From Aurifilum marmelostoma (Eukaryota > Ascomycota > Sordariomycetes > Diaporthales > Cryphonectriaceae), in NCBI GenBank assembly GCA_027559495.1, contig JAMXSV010000008.1, forward strand, positions 248,001-312,000: 64,000 nt of DNA, written 5' to 3'. The position numbers and the translations under genes were made by a program. Of the stretch, positions 11,501 through 23,864 are shown one piece after another; position 1 is the first letter of the stretch, and every line of letters begins with the position of its first letter. The notes below the pieces were generated by a model. That model ran no database searches. It was not told the DNA's origin and saw only the letters and a program-made list of their open reading frames with translations.

Positions 11501-12292
11501 GGCTGGCACAGTCTTGAACTCGTAAAGGCCGTATCGCAGCATGATCAAGCTCCGGCTCTTCTCGTACTCCTTGGCGAAGTTCATGATGTTCACCCTCCAG
11601 TCTTTCTTGGCGAAGATCTCGTTCGCGGCATACTTAAGTCTGCGCAGGTCGAGGATGCAGAGAAACTGGCGCCGCTGGAGGTCGTCGAGCTCGGATGGTA
11701 CCAGATGAGCCAAGTACTCATCGGCATATATCGAGCCGACCCTGTTGGGGTTCTCGGGCACCTGCTTGGCAAGCTCTTCGCCGTCGAGTTCGGGCGGGGG
11801 CGAGGCGATCCTCATGGGGAAGAGGTTGGTAGCAGCCGTCTTGGACATGCTTCGACCGGTGATGTCGGCAGATGTACCTCGAAATGAGCGGCCGGGTGTG
11901 GCCTTGGGAAAGTTTTCGCGCAACGTGTTGGGAGGTACGCGGGGTGAGAAGGTGAACCTGGAGCTATTCATATTTGTGGCGCCGCCTCTGAAGGAGGAGC
12001 TGGCAAAGATCCTGCCGGGCGTATTCGTAGGCACGTCGGAGAAGGACTTTGTAGTGTTGGTTCCGCCCCTGGGCGGGTTTTGGGTCCTATTGAAAAGCTT
12101 CCTTCCAACCATGACCGATGGACCGGCCTGCTTGGCGTTACCGACAGGGCCTGTAGTCCTCCAGCTTCCCATGGGCCTTGGAGGGGTGTGCCCTATATCT
12201 CCAGTGGTGGAATAGCTAGAAGTGCCCAGTCCGAATGACCGGTTGACATTGTAGCCAGGACGGGCCTGTGCGCGCTGCCGTGAGGACTCCAT
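8505..12292 (-). CDS. NUP2: FG-repeat nucleoporin with C-terminal Ran-binding domain (Nup2-like)
   Basis: Predicted 1234-residue nuclear pore protein from exons 12292–9130 and 9046–8505, with an 83-base GTAAGT…AAG intron that joins mid-repeat. A conserved helical N-terminal block lies at about residues 185–280 (SIYADEYLAHLVPSELDDLQ, RRLKYAANEIFAKKDWRVNI). A long natively disordered stretch follows, with many FG units (SLFGQ, PLFGK, YTFGG, FSFGSG) and acidic linkers. The C-terminus is a RanBP1-type domain (GPLRVLKHKSTGAVRMLLR, WMIQVRNHEFAVKLATALEE). Nup2 proteins bind Ran-GTP and importin alpha at the nuclear basket and help recycle import factors. The ATG at 12292 (MESSRQRAQ) is the first in frame; the seven codons upstream begin with TTG. 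The N-terminal block resembles other filamentous-fungal Nup2 proteins, so this assignment is firmer than a general FG-Nup call. Confidence 0.88.
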
Positions 12293-13530
12293 GATGAAGA
12301 TGCCGCGCGTCAACCTAAATCAACAGATTGACCGTTCAGGTCGACGCCGTTGCAAGAGATGGTAATGATAGCCCGGGCTAGGGACGGATCGCGGGACGTG
12401 GCTCGAGGTCGCGAGACGGCGCGTCACGGCACGACAGCGCGGGCGGGAATCGCTCGAGTCGGGGTCAAACGAAGCCCACGAGATCGGCTTGGAGGAGGAG
12501 ATAGGAGAGAGTGTGTGAAGAGGGGGTGGGTGGGGTTGGAGAATCGAATCACTCTCTAGAGGCTCGAGGATGGAGGGGTTGGAGAGAGAAAAACAGCCGG
12601 CGCCAACGAGCTTTCTTCTTTGGATGAAGGATAAACAAAGACGGCAGCGCGTTGCAAATCAACCACCAATGACAGCCAGGAAAGGCTTCATCGAGAAAGA
12701 AAAGAAACACGCGTCGCAAATGCAGTCGAGGAGGAGGGGAGGGGGGGTTGAGAAAAACCTTTCCAGCCACAAAGGTTATGTGGATGGACGAGGTGTAATC
12801 GATGGGGTCGGTGGTGGGTGAGTTGCGATGCGATGCGGGAGGGATCTGCTGCTCGCCTTGGATCGCGCGACGCAACAAGAAGTCGGGTAGAGAGAAAAAA
12901 AAAAATCCTGGGCTGGCTGGCTTTGGGCGGGCTGGCTTGCGTTGGGGTTTAGACAGAGAGAGGCGTGGGAGGCGGGCAACATAGGCGCTGGGGTGCTGGT
13001 CCTGGGCAGCTGGGGTAGGGGCTAGGGGCAAAAGCAACCAGCCCACTGACAGGCTGGAAGCGGCGACGGTGAAGCTTGGGCCCGCTTTTTTTCTCAGCAG
13101 GTGGTGCTGTGTCCATGTGCTGTGACCCCTATGCCTGCCGGACCACCCCCTATTACAGTATGGTCTCACTGTACTCGAACCAGACGCCAGCAGCTCTCTG
13201 CAGCTGATGGCCAGCTGGCAGGAGGACAGGGTCATCATCTCGACGAGCATGGCTTTCCGAGGTCCGTTCATGTTCCTCGTACAAGTACCAAATGGCAATC
13301 CTACATTTACAAATGGACGAAATTCGGTGAGAGCAGTTGCCGTCATGTGCACCAATGCCGGTCAAACATGAGAAAGGAAGAACAAAGAGTCCAAGTAAAG
13401 AATGCGTATCAACACCAGCATCTAAAATCGACATCTACACAGCTCAACCCATTGGAACTCAGCCAAAATCCCAAGACCGGCCGTACCAGTCTGTCCACAT
13501 CCCGTCATATCGCATCCCAAAACGGACTCT
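12293..13530. other. Nucleoporin promoter / intergenic region
   Basis: Upstream region of the nucleoporin gene and 3' flank of the SCP2 gene. It is purine-rich on the + strand with several G runs. The reading frames present are low-complexity shadows and none is supported. Confidence 0.5.
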
Positions 13531-14068
13531 CTACAGCTTAGCCTTGGTCTGCGCCTGCTTGAGGATAGGGTCGAGCTTGGTGGCCTTCATCACGTTGCCC
13601 TTGATCTTCAGCTTGCCGGACATGAATAATCTCTGGGCATTGCCCTTTCCGGAAACAAGGCTGGCGAAGTCGGACTCGGAGAGGGAGAGGGTAACTATAT
13701 GTACCAGACCATGTCAGCTTGGGTGGGATCCTCTTCTGCTACCACTGCTACCACTACCATCACCAGGGGATGCGTACCATCGGGCTTTTCTCCAGTGCCC
13801 TTGGCGACCTTGCCCTCGTTCTTAAGGTCGATGTGCCAGCTGTCCGTCTCACCCGCTGCGTTCTTGATCGTGAAGGCGTAGATGCCCTTGCCCATATCCA
13901 TCGCCTGCTTCTTGTCGGCCTCGCTGGACTGCAGCGCCTGGTTCATGGTATCGAAGAAGGCCGAGGCGGGGAACTTGTCTGTCCGGTCGGTCAGAATTAG
14001 CCAGACTGGTCATCATAGTTACTGTTCCTCGGGGAATTGTACGCCCACGTACCATTCTTCAGAGACAT
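13531..14068 (-). CDS. SCP2-type sterol/lipid transfer protein, peroxisomal
   Basis: 126-residue protein made only of an SCP2 sterol-binding domain, assembled from three exons: 14068–14053 (16 bases, MSLKN), 13978–13778 and 13694–13531. Both introns are canonical and keep one frame. Diagnostic segments are FPASAFFDTMNQAL, GKGIYAFTIKNAAGETDSWHIDLK and LFMSGKLKIKGNVMKATKLDPIL. The protein ends in AKL, a type 1 peroxisomal targeting signal, so it is predicted to bind acyl-CoA or sterols in the peroxisome matrix, as described for yeast SCP2 proteins. The length matches the stand-alone fungal form. The next upstream stretch (14.1–15.7 kb) holds no gene, so a long promoter is possible. Confidence 0.92.
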
Positions 14069-15695
14069 CTTGATGGTATTTTGACGAGGAGGCGGATGAT
14101 GACGGAGATGTTGATGAGGATGCTAGAGATGGGCAATGACCTGTATAGTCGACGGAAGCAAAAGCAACAGAGACTTGGTAGTTGTATGACCAGTAGAAGG
14201 ATGGGCTTGTAGGGTTTGGGAGAGATGATTAAAGAAAAGAGTCGGGAGACTGTAAGATGAACCGGAGAATGAGAACAGCGCTGGTTGGGTTATGACCGCA
14301 TCCTACGCTCGGAGGTTCACAGGTGCAGCGCCAACATGTGAACGTTTCCCCCCCAGACACGGGCACTAGGAGCCGAGGTCCTGGGCCCATGTGCTTGAGC
14401 TGCTCATCCTGGTTTAGCCCCTGTCCCCTGTATCCCCCAGAACCCTGGAACCCGTTACAGCTTTGGTGGGGACGAAACCCTGAGTCTCTGGCGTCTCCGC
14501 CAATACTCCAGCTCAATACACATGCTATCACCGAGGGATCTGCCTCACATCAGCAGCATTGTTTTTCTAGTTTCCGAAACCAGTCCTGGTAGCCAAGTGA
14601 GAGTCCAGAAAAAAATTTACACGGATGGATCTCGTGTCTTGCGAAATAAAGCACCTAGGTCAAGCCTAATAGGGTAATCCAAGAGACCGCAGCGAGTCCA
14701 CAACGTCTACCAATCCTCCCTTCTTGGACGCCCTTCTCTCGCTCGCATCCTTTTGCCGTTTTTAGATGGTCATCAAAGATGAATATCTGGTGTAGATCTT
14801 CATTCATAATACTCAACTGAGGCTAGCTCACGCTCCTGCCTCCAGGACGGCCAAGCGCCAGCGAGTCGCCTTCAAGCTCTCTCCTCGCGGTCCACCTGGC
14901 ATTCCTGAACTCGGGGCAAGATAATCCGTCCAGCTTAGGAACGCCCTCTCCAGAGCCAGCCTCTACCAGGACCCTCTGGTGATCACGGTCCTGGCTCACG
15001 CCAAACACGCTTGACATATCGTCTGGGTATTGCAGCTCTGCTTCATCGCCTCTGCTTCTTCTGGACTCGGTCTACGGCTGTTGAGTAGTGTCTGGACCGT
15101 TCGCGCGATGGACAATGTTACTCTAAGACAACCGCCGAGGGGCGCGAGGCTGACACCGACCATGGTCCGGAATCAGGATGCTGTAATATTGACTGAGGAT
15201 TTCAGAGCCATCAGCAAAGGTACGGCGAGGCAGTCGGACCAAAATTCCCTCCACTCCGAGCCATCAGGCTGACCGACCGATGGAATAAACATGAGAATCC
15301 AGCCGGAGAGGTACATTATTGAGCGGTCGGCAGATACTGGCGATGATGGTCTTATAGCTGCTATGGTCAAGTCCCATCGAATCATTTCAATAGATGGCTG
15401 AAGAGAGGCAGTTTGCAACATTCGTTACTTACTCAACTGAAGGAATGGGTTATTCACTAATTAATTATACTTGGATTAGCATTGTTAAGAAAGACTCATC
15501 CGTGACTTGGGCCAAGTCCTAGAGCTGATGTCTAGCACACTTCGCCGTCAGAGACGTTCACCGGTCATTGGGACTCAAGGTCGATACTTTACGGCCATAA
15601 TAATGCCTCAGTATTCATATTCATGCTCGTGAATTATACTATTCGCAGTCTTGTTTGATGCTCGTCCCTTCATGTTGATGAAAGCCCCTCTTCGA
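14069..15695. other. Intergenic region, no gene supported
   Basis: Contains the promoter of the SCP2 gene at its left edge and the 3' flank of the PPxY membrane protein at its right. Only short frames without family resemblance are present. Confidence 0.5.
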
Positions 15696-16148
15696 TCAAA
15701 TGACCGGCATAGAGATCGTTACACCAGAAACCACTGTCGGCTGCGTCCTCACCACCGCGTCATAGGCCGGTGGTCGAGCCTCCTCCACAGGCTGTCCCAT
15801 CTCGTTTGCGCCAGGAATACCGTTGTTCTCCACCATATTAGTATCCTCCTCCTTCCTCGCGGATCCATAAGGTGGCGGTGCTTCCCCGAGCTCGTTCAGC
15901 CCCTCGCCCTGTCCAGACGCTGACGCCCGCCGGCCTGTCCTCCTCTCGTCCGCCGCTGTGTGGTGACGAGCCGGTGCGATACACTCCAGGTCTTCTTCAT
16001 TCCGTGCCTGTATCTTGTTGGCGGCCTTCTTTCGTCTCCGAGCGCAATATACGAGGCTGCCGGTCATGGACGCGGCGATGATCATGGCGAATGGGATGAC
16101 GACGCAGATCCAGACGGCGACGTTCGTGTTTGGTGTTTGAGATGCCAT
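15696..16148 (-). CDS. Small single-pass membrane protein with two PPxY motifs
   Basis: Single-exon, 150-residue protein. An uncleaved hydrophobic segment spans about residues 10–36 (VAVWICVVIPFAMIIAA) and is followed at once by a basic stop-transfer patch (CARRRKKAANK), giving a lumenal N-terminus and cytosolic tail. The tail is disordered and holds PPPY (91–94) and PPAY (126–129). PPxY motifs are ligands for WW domains of Nedd4/Rsp5-type ubiquitin ligases, and small PPxY membrane proteins can act as ligase adaptors. That role here is inference. No other domain is seen. The start is the first ATG, with a T-rich leader on the coding strand. It lies upstream-to-tail of the HET gene on the same strand. 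Confidence 0.65.
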   Translation of the reverse strand: MASQTPNTNVAVWICVVIPFAMIIAASMTGSLVYCARRRKKAANKIQARNEEDLECIAPARHHTAADERRTGRRASASGQGEGLNELGEAPPPYGSARKEEDTNMVENNGIPGANEMGQPVEEARPPAYDAVVRTQPTVVSGVTISMPVI

Positions 16149-16907
16149 GTCGGACGGCGCGTGCCTTGTATTTTCGTGCTTTGGGGGTGTTTTTTTTCTT
16201 CTTCTTGGTTTGTTTGGGTTTTTTTTCTTTCCTTTTTGCCTTTCTTCGAAGATGTTGTTCGTCCGGGGCTAGGTCTGAGACGTGGTGGAGGAACGAGAAA
16301 GGTATCAATTGCTCGGTTGTATGATGTACGAATTCATAGAGGAGAGAAAATTAGGCAGTACAGCCACTTCATCGAGCGAGGTACGCTTGTTAACGAGAGA
16401 AATTCGAGCTTGACATGCAGTTGTGTGAGGAGACAAGGTCTTGAGATTCCGTCGGGGTAGACTGGGTAAGTAACTAGTCGAGATTCTTCTGGTCCTTCGG
16501 GAAGGAGCAAAAGGTTGCCAGTTCTTTCTGCATACGTAGGGATGGAGCAGGGAAGTCTCGATTATTAGGTTTGTGACGTATAATTATTTAAGAAGGCAGG
16601 AAGTACCCAGCTGTCGTGCCCTCCAGTTTCTAACGAGGTTGGAGCGAGTGGTCGACCAGCCAGGAACCAGAATTAAAGGCCCATCCCTTGCCTCCAAGAT
16701 CATTTCGGATGCGCGCCAGAACGAGACCCGTCACGAAAGCCAGGAACAGAGATAGATCTCATTTGAAATTGCTATGAAGGGAGGACTATCGAGAGACATG
16801 TATCGATTTTTTTTTCTTTCCTCTTTAATTCCCCGTCGACTGTCTGAGACGCTTGGTCTTGATTAGCTGCACTCATTCGCCTCGAGTATAACCACCATGG
16901 CTTTCTT
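16149..16907. other. Intergenic region, no gene supported
   Basis: Promoter of the PPxY membrane protein gene and 3' flank of the HET-domain gene. Several T runs are present, but no gene is seen. Confidence 0.5.
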
Positions 16908-19115
16908 TCACACGAGGCAGACTGTCTGCAGATCTTGCGCTGCCCAGAATTCTTCGCAACATGTCTTGTAGGCTTCTGCCGCGAAAGACAAATTGGCAGA
17001 GCCAACGCGCTCGTAGTGATGGCCGCCGTGCGCAGACTTATTGGTGACGAGCAAGCCAAATCCAGTTGAGAGATATCGTGAGTCGGACCCAGCGTTCAGG
17101 ATAGGCTTCAATAATACTAACATCGACAGCCCTTGTCTGAAGTGAACTGTGCCCTGGGCCTTATCATAGTCTGCCGAACCGATTTCTGTTGGAGTGTCCA
17201 AGCGTGCAAGGTGGATAAACGGCGGTAGACCATTCTCAGCAGTCAGATCCTCCGAGAAGTCCTTGGTACCGTGGAAATACAGTGTCGACGGCAGATGCAT
17301 CAGTATACCCTCGAGGGTGATAGTCCACGTCGTTTCATCGATACAAACGTTCTGTGCGAGCGCATGTCCTGCTCCACGATGCAGCCAGGTTTTCAGACCA
17401 ACGCTGCTGAGCCACGACCAACTCGCTGTGGGCTCTCGCACCAGTTCAAGCTCTTCCTGAGAGTGGACAGTGTCATTTTCGAGTTTGGATAGAACTCGCC
17501 CGTTCATTCGTTGCCACATCATACCCACCACCAAATCTGAAGCCCAGAGCCCACAGACCAATCGATCACCCGTCGCCTGCGCAAAGAGATCAGCCAGGCC
17601 CAGGATTCCCGCCAGTCGGTCAGTGGCATATGTCATACGGCGACGACTGTAATCGGAGAGTATGCGATACCAAGTCGTATACGGCTCTCCATTCTGAGTA
17701 GCCTTGTCATCGCCAGTGACCTGAAACCCATCCGGGCCCAGCGGTCGCAGCGCATCCCAGATTGGACCGTTATGCGAGGAGACCTCTCTGTGCTCCAACT
17801 GCATCTTGGTCAGGCACTCCCACTCCGTATGGCTCTCCGTGAAGTGCACGATCCTGCGCGAGAGATAACGTTCTTGCAAGCACCATCCGCGTAGGTTTAT
17901 CACGCCGCTCTCAGCCTCACTTGAAGGAGGCTCGCGTAATGCACACAATTGGATCTCTCCTCCGCCCCTGCGATACTTGAATGTCGGCTGTGTTGGTCCG
18001 CTCTGCGCACCTGGCTTGCTCTCGCTCTCCTCGGGAGAGAAAAGCCTCTCTTCTGGCGACTCGGCAGAAGCAGCAGAGATTGTGAGGAACGCGTTCATAT
18101 AGACATCGCGCATCCGCCTCGCCTCCTTGCGCCACTCGTCTTTGCGATCTTGGGCAATACATAGGGCGTCAATCCACAAATACTGGATGCCAAGGTACCT
18201 GCACACCTGAGCCGCGTCACGGAACAGAGGGCTGAGCTGAATAAGGTTAATGCCTTCCATTCTCTGCGCCAGTGTGTCGGTAGTTGTCTTGGAGACGAGT
18301 TCTGGGTTGGGGCCCCAGGAGTATGAGAGCACTGCGTATCTCCCTCTCTTCTCAGTTGCTTCTATAAGCTTCAGATCACCGAAGCTTTCTGATGGGGCAA
18401 GGTCTAGTATGGGGGACGGGAGTGCTGCAGCGTCATCGGAGCTTGACTGATGTCCCGGATGTCTCGCACACCGCCGGGATGCTTGGTGGTGTCGCGGGTG
18501 ATTTTGGAGGCAGTCGTCCAGCCACGCCCGAACATGTGACAGGTCGCCTGGTTTGGCCATCGGACGCCCGCTGACATCACCGGAAACTGCCGCAGGAGAG
18601 CCTGAACATTGTGCATGGTTAGATCAGCCCATGTGGTCCTCTGAAAATTTTTAGTCCCTTGTGAGGTGTATGAGTGGACGAAACTCACCATGAGCAGCAA
18701 TGAGCTCAAAGGCATTACCCGCAGGCCACAAAAGCCTACGCTCGATGTCCTGGACCTCGCACGCACGCATCTTATCCCAACCCCCGCCTCGAGGTCGGTA
18801 GTCAGCCACACAGTAATGTACGCCTGTTTCATGACGGTGCAGCCAGAATCCAAAGACATTCTCGGGACGGTCTTGCTCTGGGCTTGGCGCTTCTGTCTTG
18901 ATTAGGAGCCAGGCGCAGCAGGAGCAGCCTTCTTGTGCTGTGGTTTCCAGCGCAGCGCGGCTCGGCTGGTGGGGGACAAAGTAGATCTGGCCTTGTGAGG
19001 GCCAGATGTAGAAGGATCTGTTGTGGTCTTTGAATTGGAGTTCCGTATGGTGTGGTCCTTCAGGATGTTTGAACACATCGTGTTCAAAGACCTGTGTGCA
19101 AATATCACAAACCAT
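16908..19115 (-). CDS. HET-domain (heterokaryon incompatibility) protein
   Basis: Intact 706-residue protein from exons 19115–18689 and 18601–16908, joined across an 87-base GTGAGT…CAG intron. The N-terminal part has the Cys-rich layout common in this class (CDIC near the start, GCSCCAWL). The HET domain follows at about residues 215–370, with YAVLSYSWG, FRDAAQVCRYLGIQYLWIDALCI split over two motifs, and the block RGWCLQERYLSRRIVHFT. HET proteins drive non-self recognition and programmed cell death after fusion of unlike strains, and many copies exist per genome. The C-terminal 300 residues show no NACHT, WD40 or ankyrin repeats. No frame break is seen, unlike several neighbours. The gene is divergent from the sterol acyltransferase gene with 2 kb between. 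Confidence 0.92.
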
Positions 19116-19332
19116 GTTGATGTTTTTCTGGATTGGCAGTGATTACTGAACGGCAGAGAAGTTGCGCACCGGGCAGGAAGTGATGCACTTGGTGGTCAGG
19201 TAGAATTGTCATCTCATTATAATCAAGTCCAGGCACAATAAGCTTTATTATGAAAGTGCTGTGCTGCTACGTGGGATATTTAGCTGAGCCAGTAAACCTA
19301 GACATATAGCAGGCAGGGTGAGTGCTTCCGCT

Positions 19333-19349
19333 CCCCCCCCCCCCCCCCC
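19333..19349. repeat. Poly-C tract (C17)
   Basis: Uninterrupted run of 17 C in the HET/acyltransferase intergenic region. Its length is likely variable or poorly determined. Confidence 0.9.
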
Positions 19350-21007
19350 ACAGCTGATTTAAGAATCTGACATATTATCATGCTAGACATGCAGCTTGTG
19401 TTGTGACTACTCCTTATAGGATGAGGCTCATTGACCCGAATACTACTCATGCAAGTAGCCCTACCCTTGAGAATCCTCTGAAGATCTTGTGATCGCTAGA
19501 CTTTTTATCAATCCCTAATGTTAGTGGCAGCTCGGTCCAAAAGTACAAGTGTGGGCCCAGCTCCGTTTATTCGAGCCGCATGATCAAGCAAGGTGTAGAA
19601 ACTGCCCTTTCAGCTGTGTTTATAATTCCTCCTTTGAGTTGTTGCTATAATCAGCCCCTGACGGTCGAGGTAATTATACGATGAAAAGGCGTCAAAGACG
19701 TCTGGACACACCCAGTCGCAGTCATTCTGTGTAATTGTACTCACAACCTATCACTTGACAATAGACAGTGTTGTAGAGGATCTTTTTATGTGCTAAAGAA
19801 GACTGGAATAGAGCGACTTTACTCTGTGAAACCACCAAGTAGGGGCTGAACGACATCCTGTCAGTTCTCATCATTCACCAAGGTATATCGCCTCACTTTT
19901 GGGAAATTTCAAGTCACCAGAATTCCTCGATAAACATGGCCTACTTCCCAGTCTTGCTGGTGCATATAAAAGCTTTCCAGCCGCAGAGATTAAGTAGAGA
20001 GGCAGTCACTATTCCAGCATGTTAAGTCTGGATGAATAGACCCTGTGGAATATATTCTGTGGGATTGAGTGTATAGAACGTGGTGTTGGTATGCGAGTTG
20101 TGATGTCTTGATATGAACTTGCTATGAAGCAAGTACATGGGACAAGGCTGAACTGATAAGTAATTCTACCCGGCGGTGGTCAACTGGTGGGGGGGGTCTG
20201 TTCTGTGAATACCAACCCTAACCCTACACTGTCCGCAGATCTCGACCTGGGAGGTGACCTTGAGAAGCCCAAGAACGTTCCCCGAAATGACGTGGCATAA
20301 ATCCGTCTGAAGATCGTCAGTTGTCATATCATTCATGTACATTAGTATTATTACACATTTGAAAATGCGGAAAGGGCTGGGCACCTTTATGCTTCTCATA
20401 ACTTGTGTTGCAGCCCTCCCTGCCACTGCAATCGGTCATCATCAGTGTAACTCTTCCATGCCCGCTGCTGCTCCTACGTGATTTTGACGTCAGACGCACC
20501 GCAGACGGCTCTTTTTCATGTTCTGCCGGCCTGCAAAGTTTCAGTGCTCACGGATCTTACAACAGAGCACGAAATTCGAGACACAGTACAAAAGTGTACA
20601 CATCGTCTCTGGTGTTTTACCGACTGTCTTTTATCTGACGGTCCTTAGCATCAGGCACATGCCAGCCCCCCCCCCTTTGGGCGCTATTCTTTCCACCGGA
20701 TCCCTTTGAGCTGACAGCGACGTTCTCCCGATCGTACCTCTCTTGGCGCCGACCCTGCAGCCAGCCACCTTCCAGCCAGCTGTCCTGAGACCTTCGTCAT
20801 CGAGAGGGTGATTCCGGGCTTGGATGAGTTCACAGTCTCTCCGGCGTGACCGCGCTCTGCGGCAGATGACAAAAATCCGCCTGAGCGAGCCGAGTTGTCT
20901 GAGGACATCACTTGAACGTTAGGCTCTCCGTGGCATCCGAATCGGAAGCATTCATCCCCCGACTCGTCCGAAGGTATGTCATCGTCCATCATGATGTCCT
21001 GAAGGTT

Positions 21008-21014
21008 TATAAAA
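21008..21014 (+). promoter_or_regulatory. TATA box upstream of sterol acyltransferase gene
   Basis: TATAAAA lies 117 bases before the ATG at 21131, a usual distance for a fungal TATA element plus 5' leader. Confidence 0.5.
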
Positions 21015-21130
21015 GCAAAGCAAATTTCCCTCCCTCAGTCAATCGCGAGGGCTGCTCGTCTTCTTGGCCACTATACCAGCATCGTCCCGTTCCCAAACTG
21101 TAACACACATACTTCCATGCGCCCCGCACC

Positions 21131-23393
21131 ATGACAGCATACGAAACGTTGACACTGCAGCAGCAGAAGATGGCCGACAAGGGGAAAGCTGCGCCTGCAG
21201 ATCTCTCGGCCCACCATGGCCGCAGCAATGGTTCATCCAACTCTCCACCACAGGCTCTCGGCGGTGGTGATTCATACATATACCTTGGCCATCCACAACA
21301 GCAGTCTTTGAGAGAGGCCTTGCGATCTGCCAGTGGCGCAGAAGGAGGCAGCGGCATCCACACCCCAGGAGACAGCACCAGCGAGGAGGACTACGACGAC
21401 GTGTCCAAGAAGCCTGTGGCCGTGCTCTTGCGGAGGAGTGTGCGTGGCGGTGAGAAGCACCACAAGCCAAGAGATCCTCTGGCGAGGCTTGGTAGCAGTC
21501 TGAAAGATTCCGTCACCAGTGAGCCCTCGACTCCGATGAGCGACATGTCAGCCGAGGCTGGCAACATCCAAGACATGTCTTCCCTGAAGGGCGCAAAGGT
21601 CTATACCGTCGCCTCGGACGACAAGGAGTTGCGGGCTATCCTGAAGAGGGGCATGCAGAGGGTAAGTCGGAAACAGCCCGTCATGATTCTCCACTGAGGC
21701 TAGATACTGAGTCCACTCTCTTCTGCTTCCCCTCCTTCTCTCAGGCCAGAGAACCAGAGTCCGCTTCCAAGGGCAAGGCAAGGTTTAGGGACTATGTCTT
21801 CACGCAAAAGTTCAGCACCTTCGACATGAGGAACGAGGTGGCCGCCACCAGCCCCTTCCACGGCTTCTTCACCCTGTTCTGGATCGCTGTCGCCATCTTC
21901 ATGCTCAAGATTGGCGCAGAGAACTGGAAGAAGACGGGCAACCCACTGGGCACCAACGACATCATGAAGTCCATGTTCAAGAGGGATGTCTTGGTTCTTC
22001 TGCTCTCTGACGGGATAATGTGTGGTCTCACGGGCGTCAGCTGGATCCTGCAGCTGCTCATCTACAAGGGCTACATGGACTGGGACGGGGCAGGCTGGAT
22101 TGTCCAGAACTTGTGGCAGACCATCTTCATCGGTGCCAACGTCGGCTGGACACAGCTCCGGAGCTGGCCCTGGTCCCACACCGTCTTCTTTGTCCTCCAC
22201 ACGCTCGTCATGCTGATGAAGCAGCATTCCTACGCCTTCTACAACGGCCGCCTGTCGACAGCCTACAAGACGCGCGCGGAGCTCCTGCACAAGCTCAAAC
22301 AGCTCGAGCAGATAGAGGCTTCCAACCTGCCATCATCGACAAGTCGTTCGACAGGCTCGGCTGCATCTCCGGACCATCTGAACCGAAAACCATCCGGGAA
22401 CGAGCTCAGACAGCGTCGACGGTCGCTTCACTCTGGTTCCGACACCTTCAGCCAGGACCTGGAGGAGATCGAGGCCGCCATCGAGTCGAGCAGGCCACTT
22501 GACCTCGAGCAGATCCGGGTGTTTGAGAATATCATCCAGGAGGAGGTCGATGGGCTGACCGAGGAGCTCACGGGCAAATCAACATCCCCAGAGCGGGCGT
22601 ATCCGAAGAACCTGACGCTGAGAAACCATTACCAATACATCGTCTTCCCGACTGTCGTGTACGAGCTTGAGTACCCTCGTACCGAGAGCATCAGCTGGCG
22701 CTATGTCGGGGAGAAGGCCGCTGCCACCTTTGGTATCATATTCGTCATGATCGCCATCTCCCAGGCCTCCATCTATCCGGTGGTGATGAGGACGGAGGCC
22801 ATGAAGGAGACGGGCATGCCGCTGGCGGACCGGATGAAGGAGTTTCCGTGGATGCTGTCCGACCTGATCTTCCCGCTCATGATGGAGTATCTCCTGAGCT
22901 GGTACGTCATCTGGGAGGCCATCCTCAACCTCCTCGGCGAGGTCACTTATTTTGCTGACCGCGAATTCTACGCCGACTGGTGGAACTCGGTCTCGTGGGA
23001 TCAGTTCGCCAGGGACTGGAACCGACCGGTCCACAACTTCCTGCTGCGCCATGTCTACCACTCCTCCATCTCGGCCATGAAGGTCAACAAGCACACTGCC
23101 ACCCTGATCACCTTCTTCTTGTCAGCATGTGTACATGAGCTGGTCATGTGGTGCATCTTCAAGAAACTCAGGGGATATCTTTTGATGCTGCAGATGTTCC
23201 AGCTGCCGGTGAGTTATTATTTCCCTCATGTGAGCCATATTGAAGCCCGCTGACTGACGAGTGGCTTTGATAGCTTGTGCGGCTGAGCAGGACAAAGTGG
23301 TTGAGAGGCAGACAAACGCTGGGGAATGTTATCTTCTGGCTTGGCATCTTTACAGGGCCCTCGATCCTCTGCTCTTTGTATTTGATACTATAA
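21131..23393 (+). CDS. ARE2: Sterol O-acyltransferase (ACAT/ARE type, MBOAT family)
   Basis: Predicted 704-residue ER membrane enzyme that esterifies ergosterol with acyl-CoA for storage in lipid droplets. Three exons (21131–21661, 21745–23208, 23274–23393) are joined by canonical introns in phase 0. A disordered N-terminus of about 190 residues precedes multiple membrane segments. Hallmarks of the family are FYADWWNSVSWDQFARDWNR (FYxDWWN motif, about residue 584) and the catalytic His in SACVHELVMW (about residue 641), then a C-terminal membrane segment in the last exon. A low-complexity loop at about residues 370–420 separates the halves, as in fungal ARE proteins. A TATA box stands 117 bases upstream. 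The frame is intact. Confidence 0.93.
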
Positions 23394-23864
23394 TGATGGT
23401 GGATTGCTTAATATCTCCTGATGGGGGGTTTGATAGATAGACAACCGTGATACGGGTTCATGTCTGGCAAATGAATGCCTGTGCAGATTGTGTGAAAGGG
23501 AGGTGGTGATGATGATGATCTTGTTACAGACCCCAGAGCCCAGAAAGGTGGTGCAAGGGGGTTGACACCAGACCAGGGTTAGGGATAAGGGCTCTTCTGC
23601 GCTCCAGACCCCTGATTCCCCTGCCCAGGATGACGCACCAGCCAAGACACTAGTCCCATTCCTGGTCTTCTAATTCTCCGCTGCAGCTGCCTCTGACGGA
23701 GCTGCAAATGCAAGGTGGCTGAGAAAGTTTGACTTCAACCTGCCCCAAACAATCTTCTCTCCTCTTTTGCTCCAAACCCCAAAGTCGCCAACCATCGCCC
23801 TTCCCACCACCACCACCACCACACCCTCCTCATCGCCTGGAGAAGACTGATCTATTCAGAGAAA
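23394..23864. other. Intergenic region, promoter of RRM protein gene
   Basis: Short spacer between tandem + strand genes. The right half is C/T- and CCA-rich, typical of a strong fungal 5' leader. No gene is seen. Confidence 0.5.

Larger units (their letters stand above)
19116..21130. other. Long divergent intergenic region with poly-C tract
   Basis: Two kilobases between the divergent HET and sterol acyltransferase genes. It contains a C17 run, a CATATAAAA element near 19967 with no gene behind it, a short telomere-like CCCTAACCCTA near 20217, and the TATA box of the acyltransferase gene. No coding region is supported. Confidence 0.5.

Noticed and set aside
19960..20040. TATAAAA with a purine-rich leader suggesting a promoter
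   Set aside because: The first ATG behind it opens only six codons; no gene follows.
20210..20235. Telomere-like CCCTAACCCTA
   Set aside because: Less than two repeat units, in the middle of ordinary intergenic sequence, so not a telomere or interstitial array.
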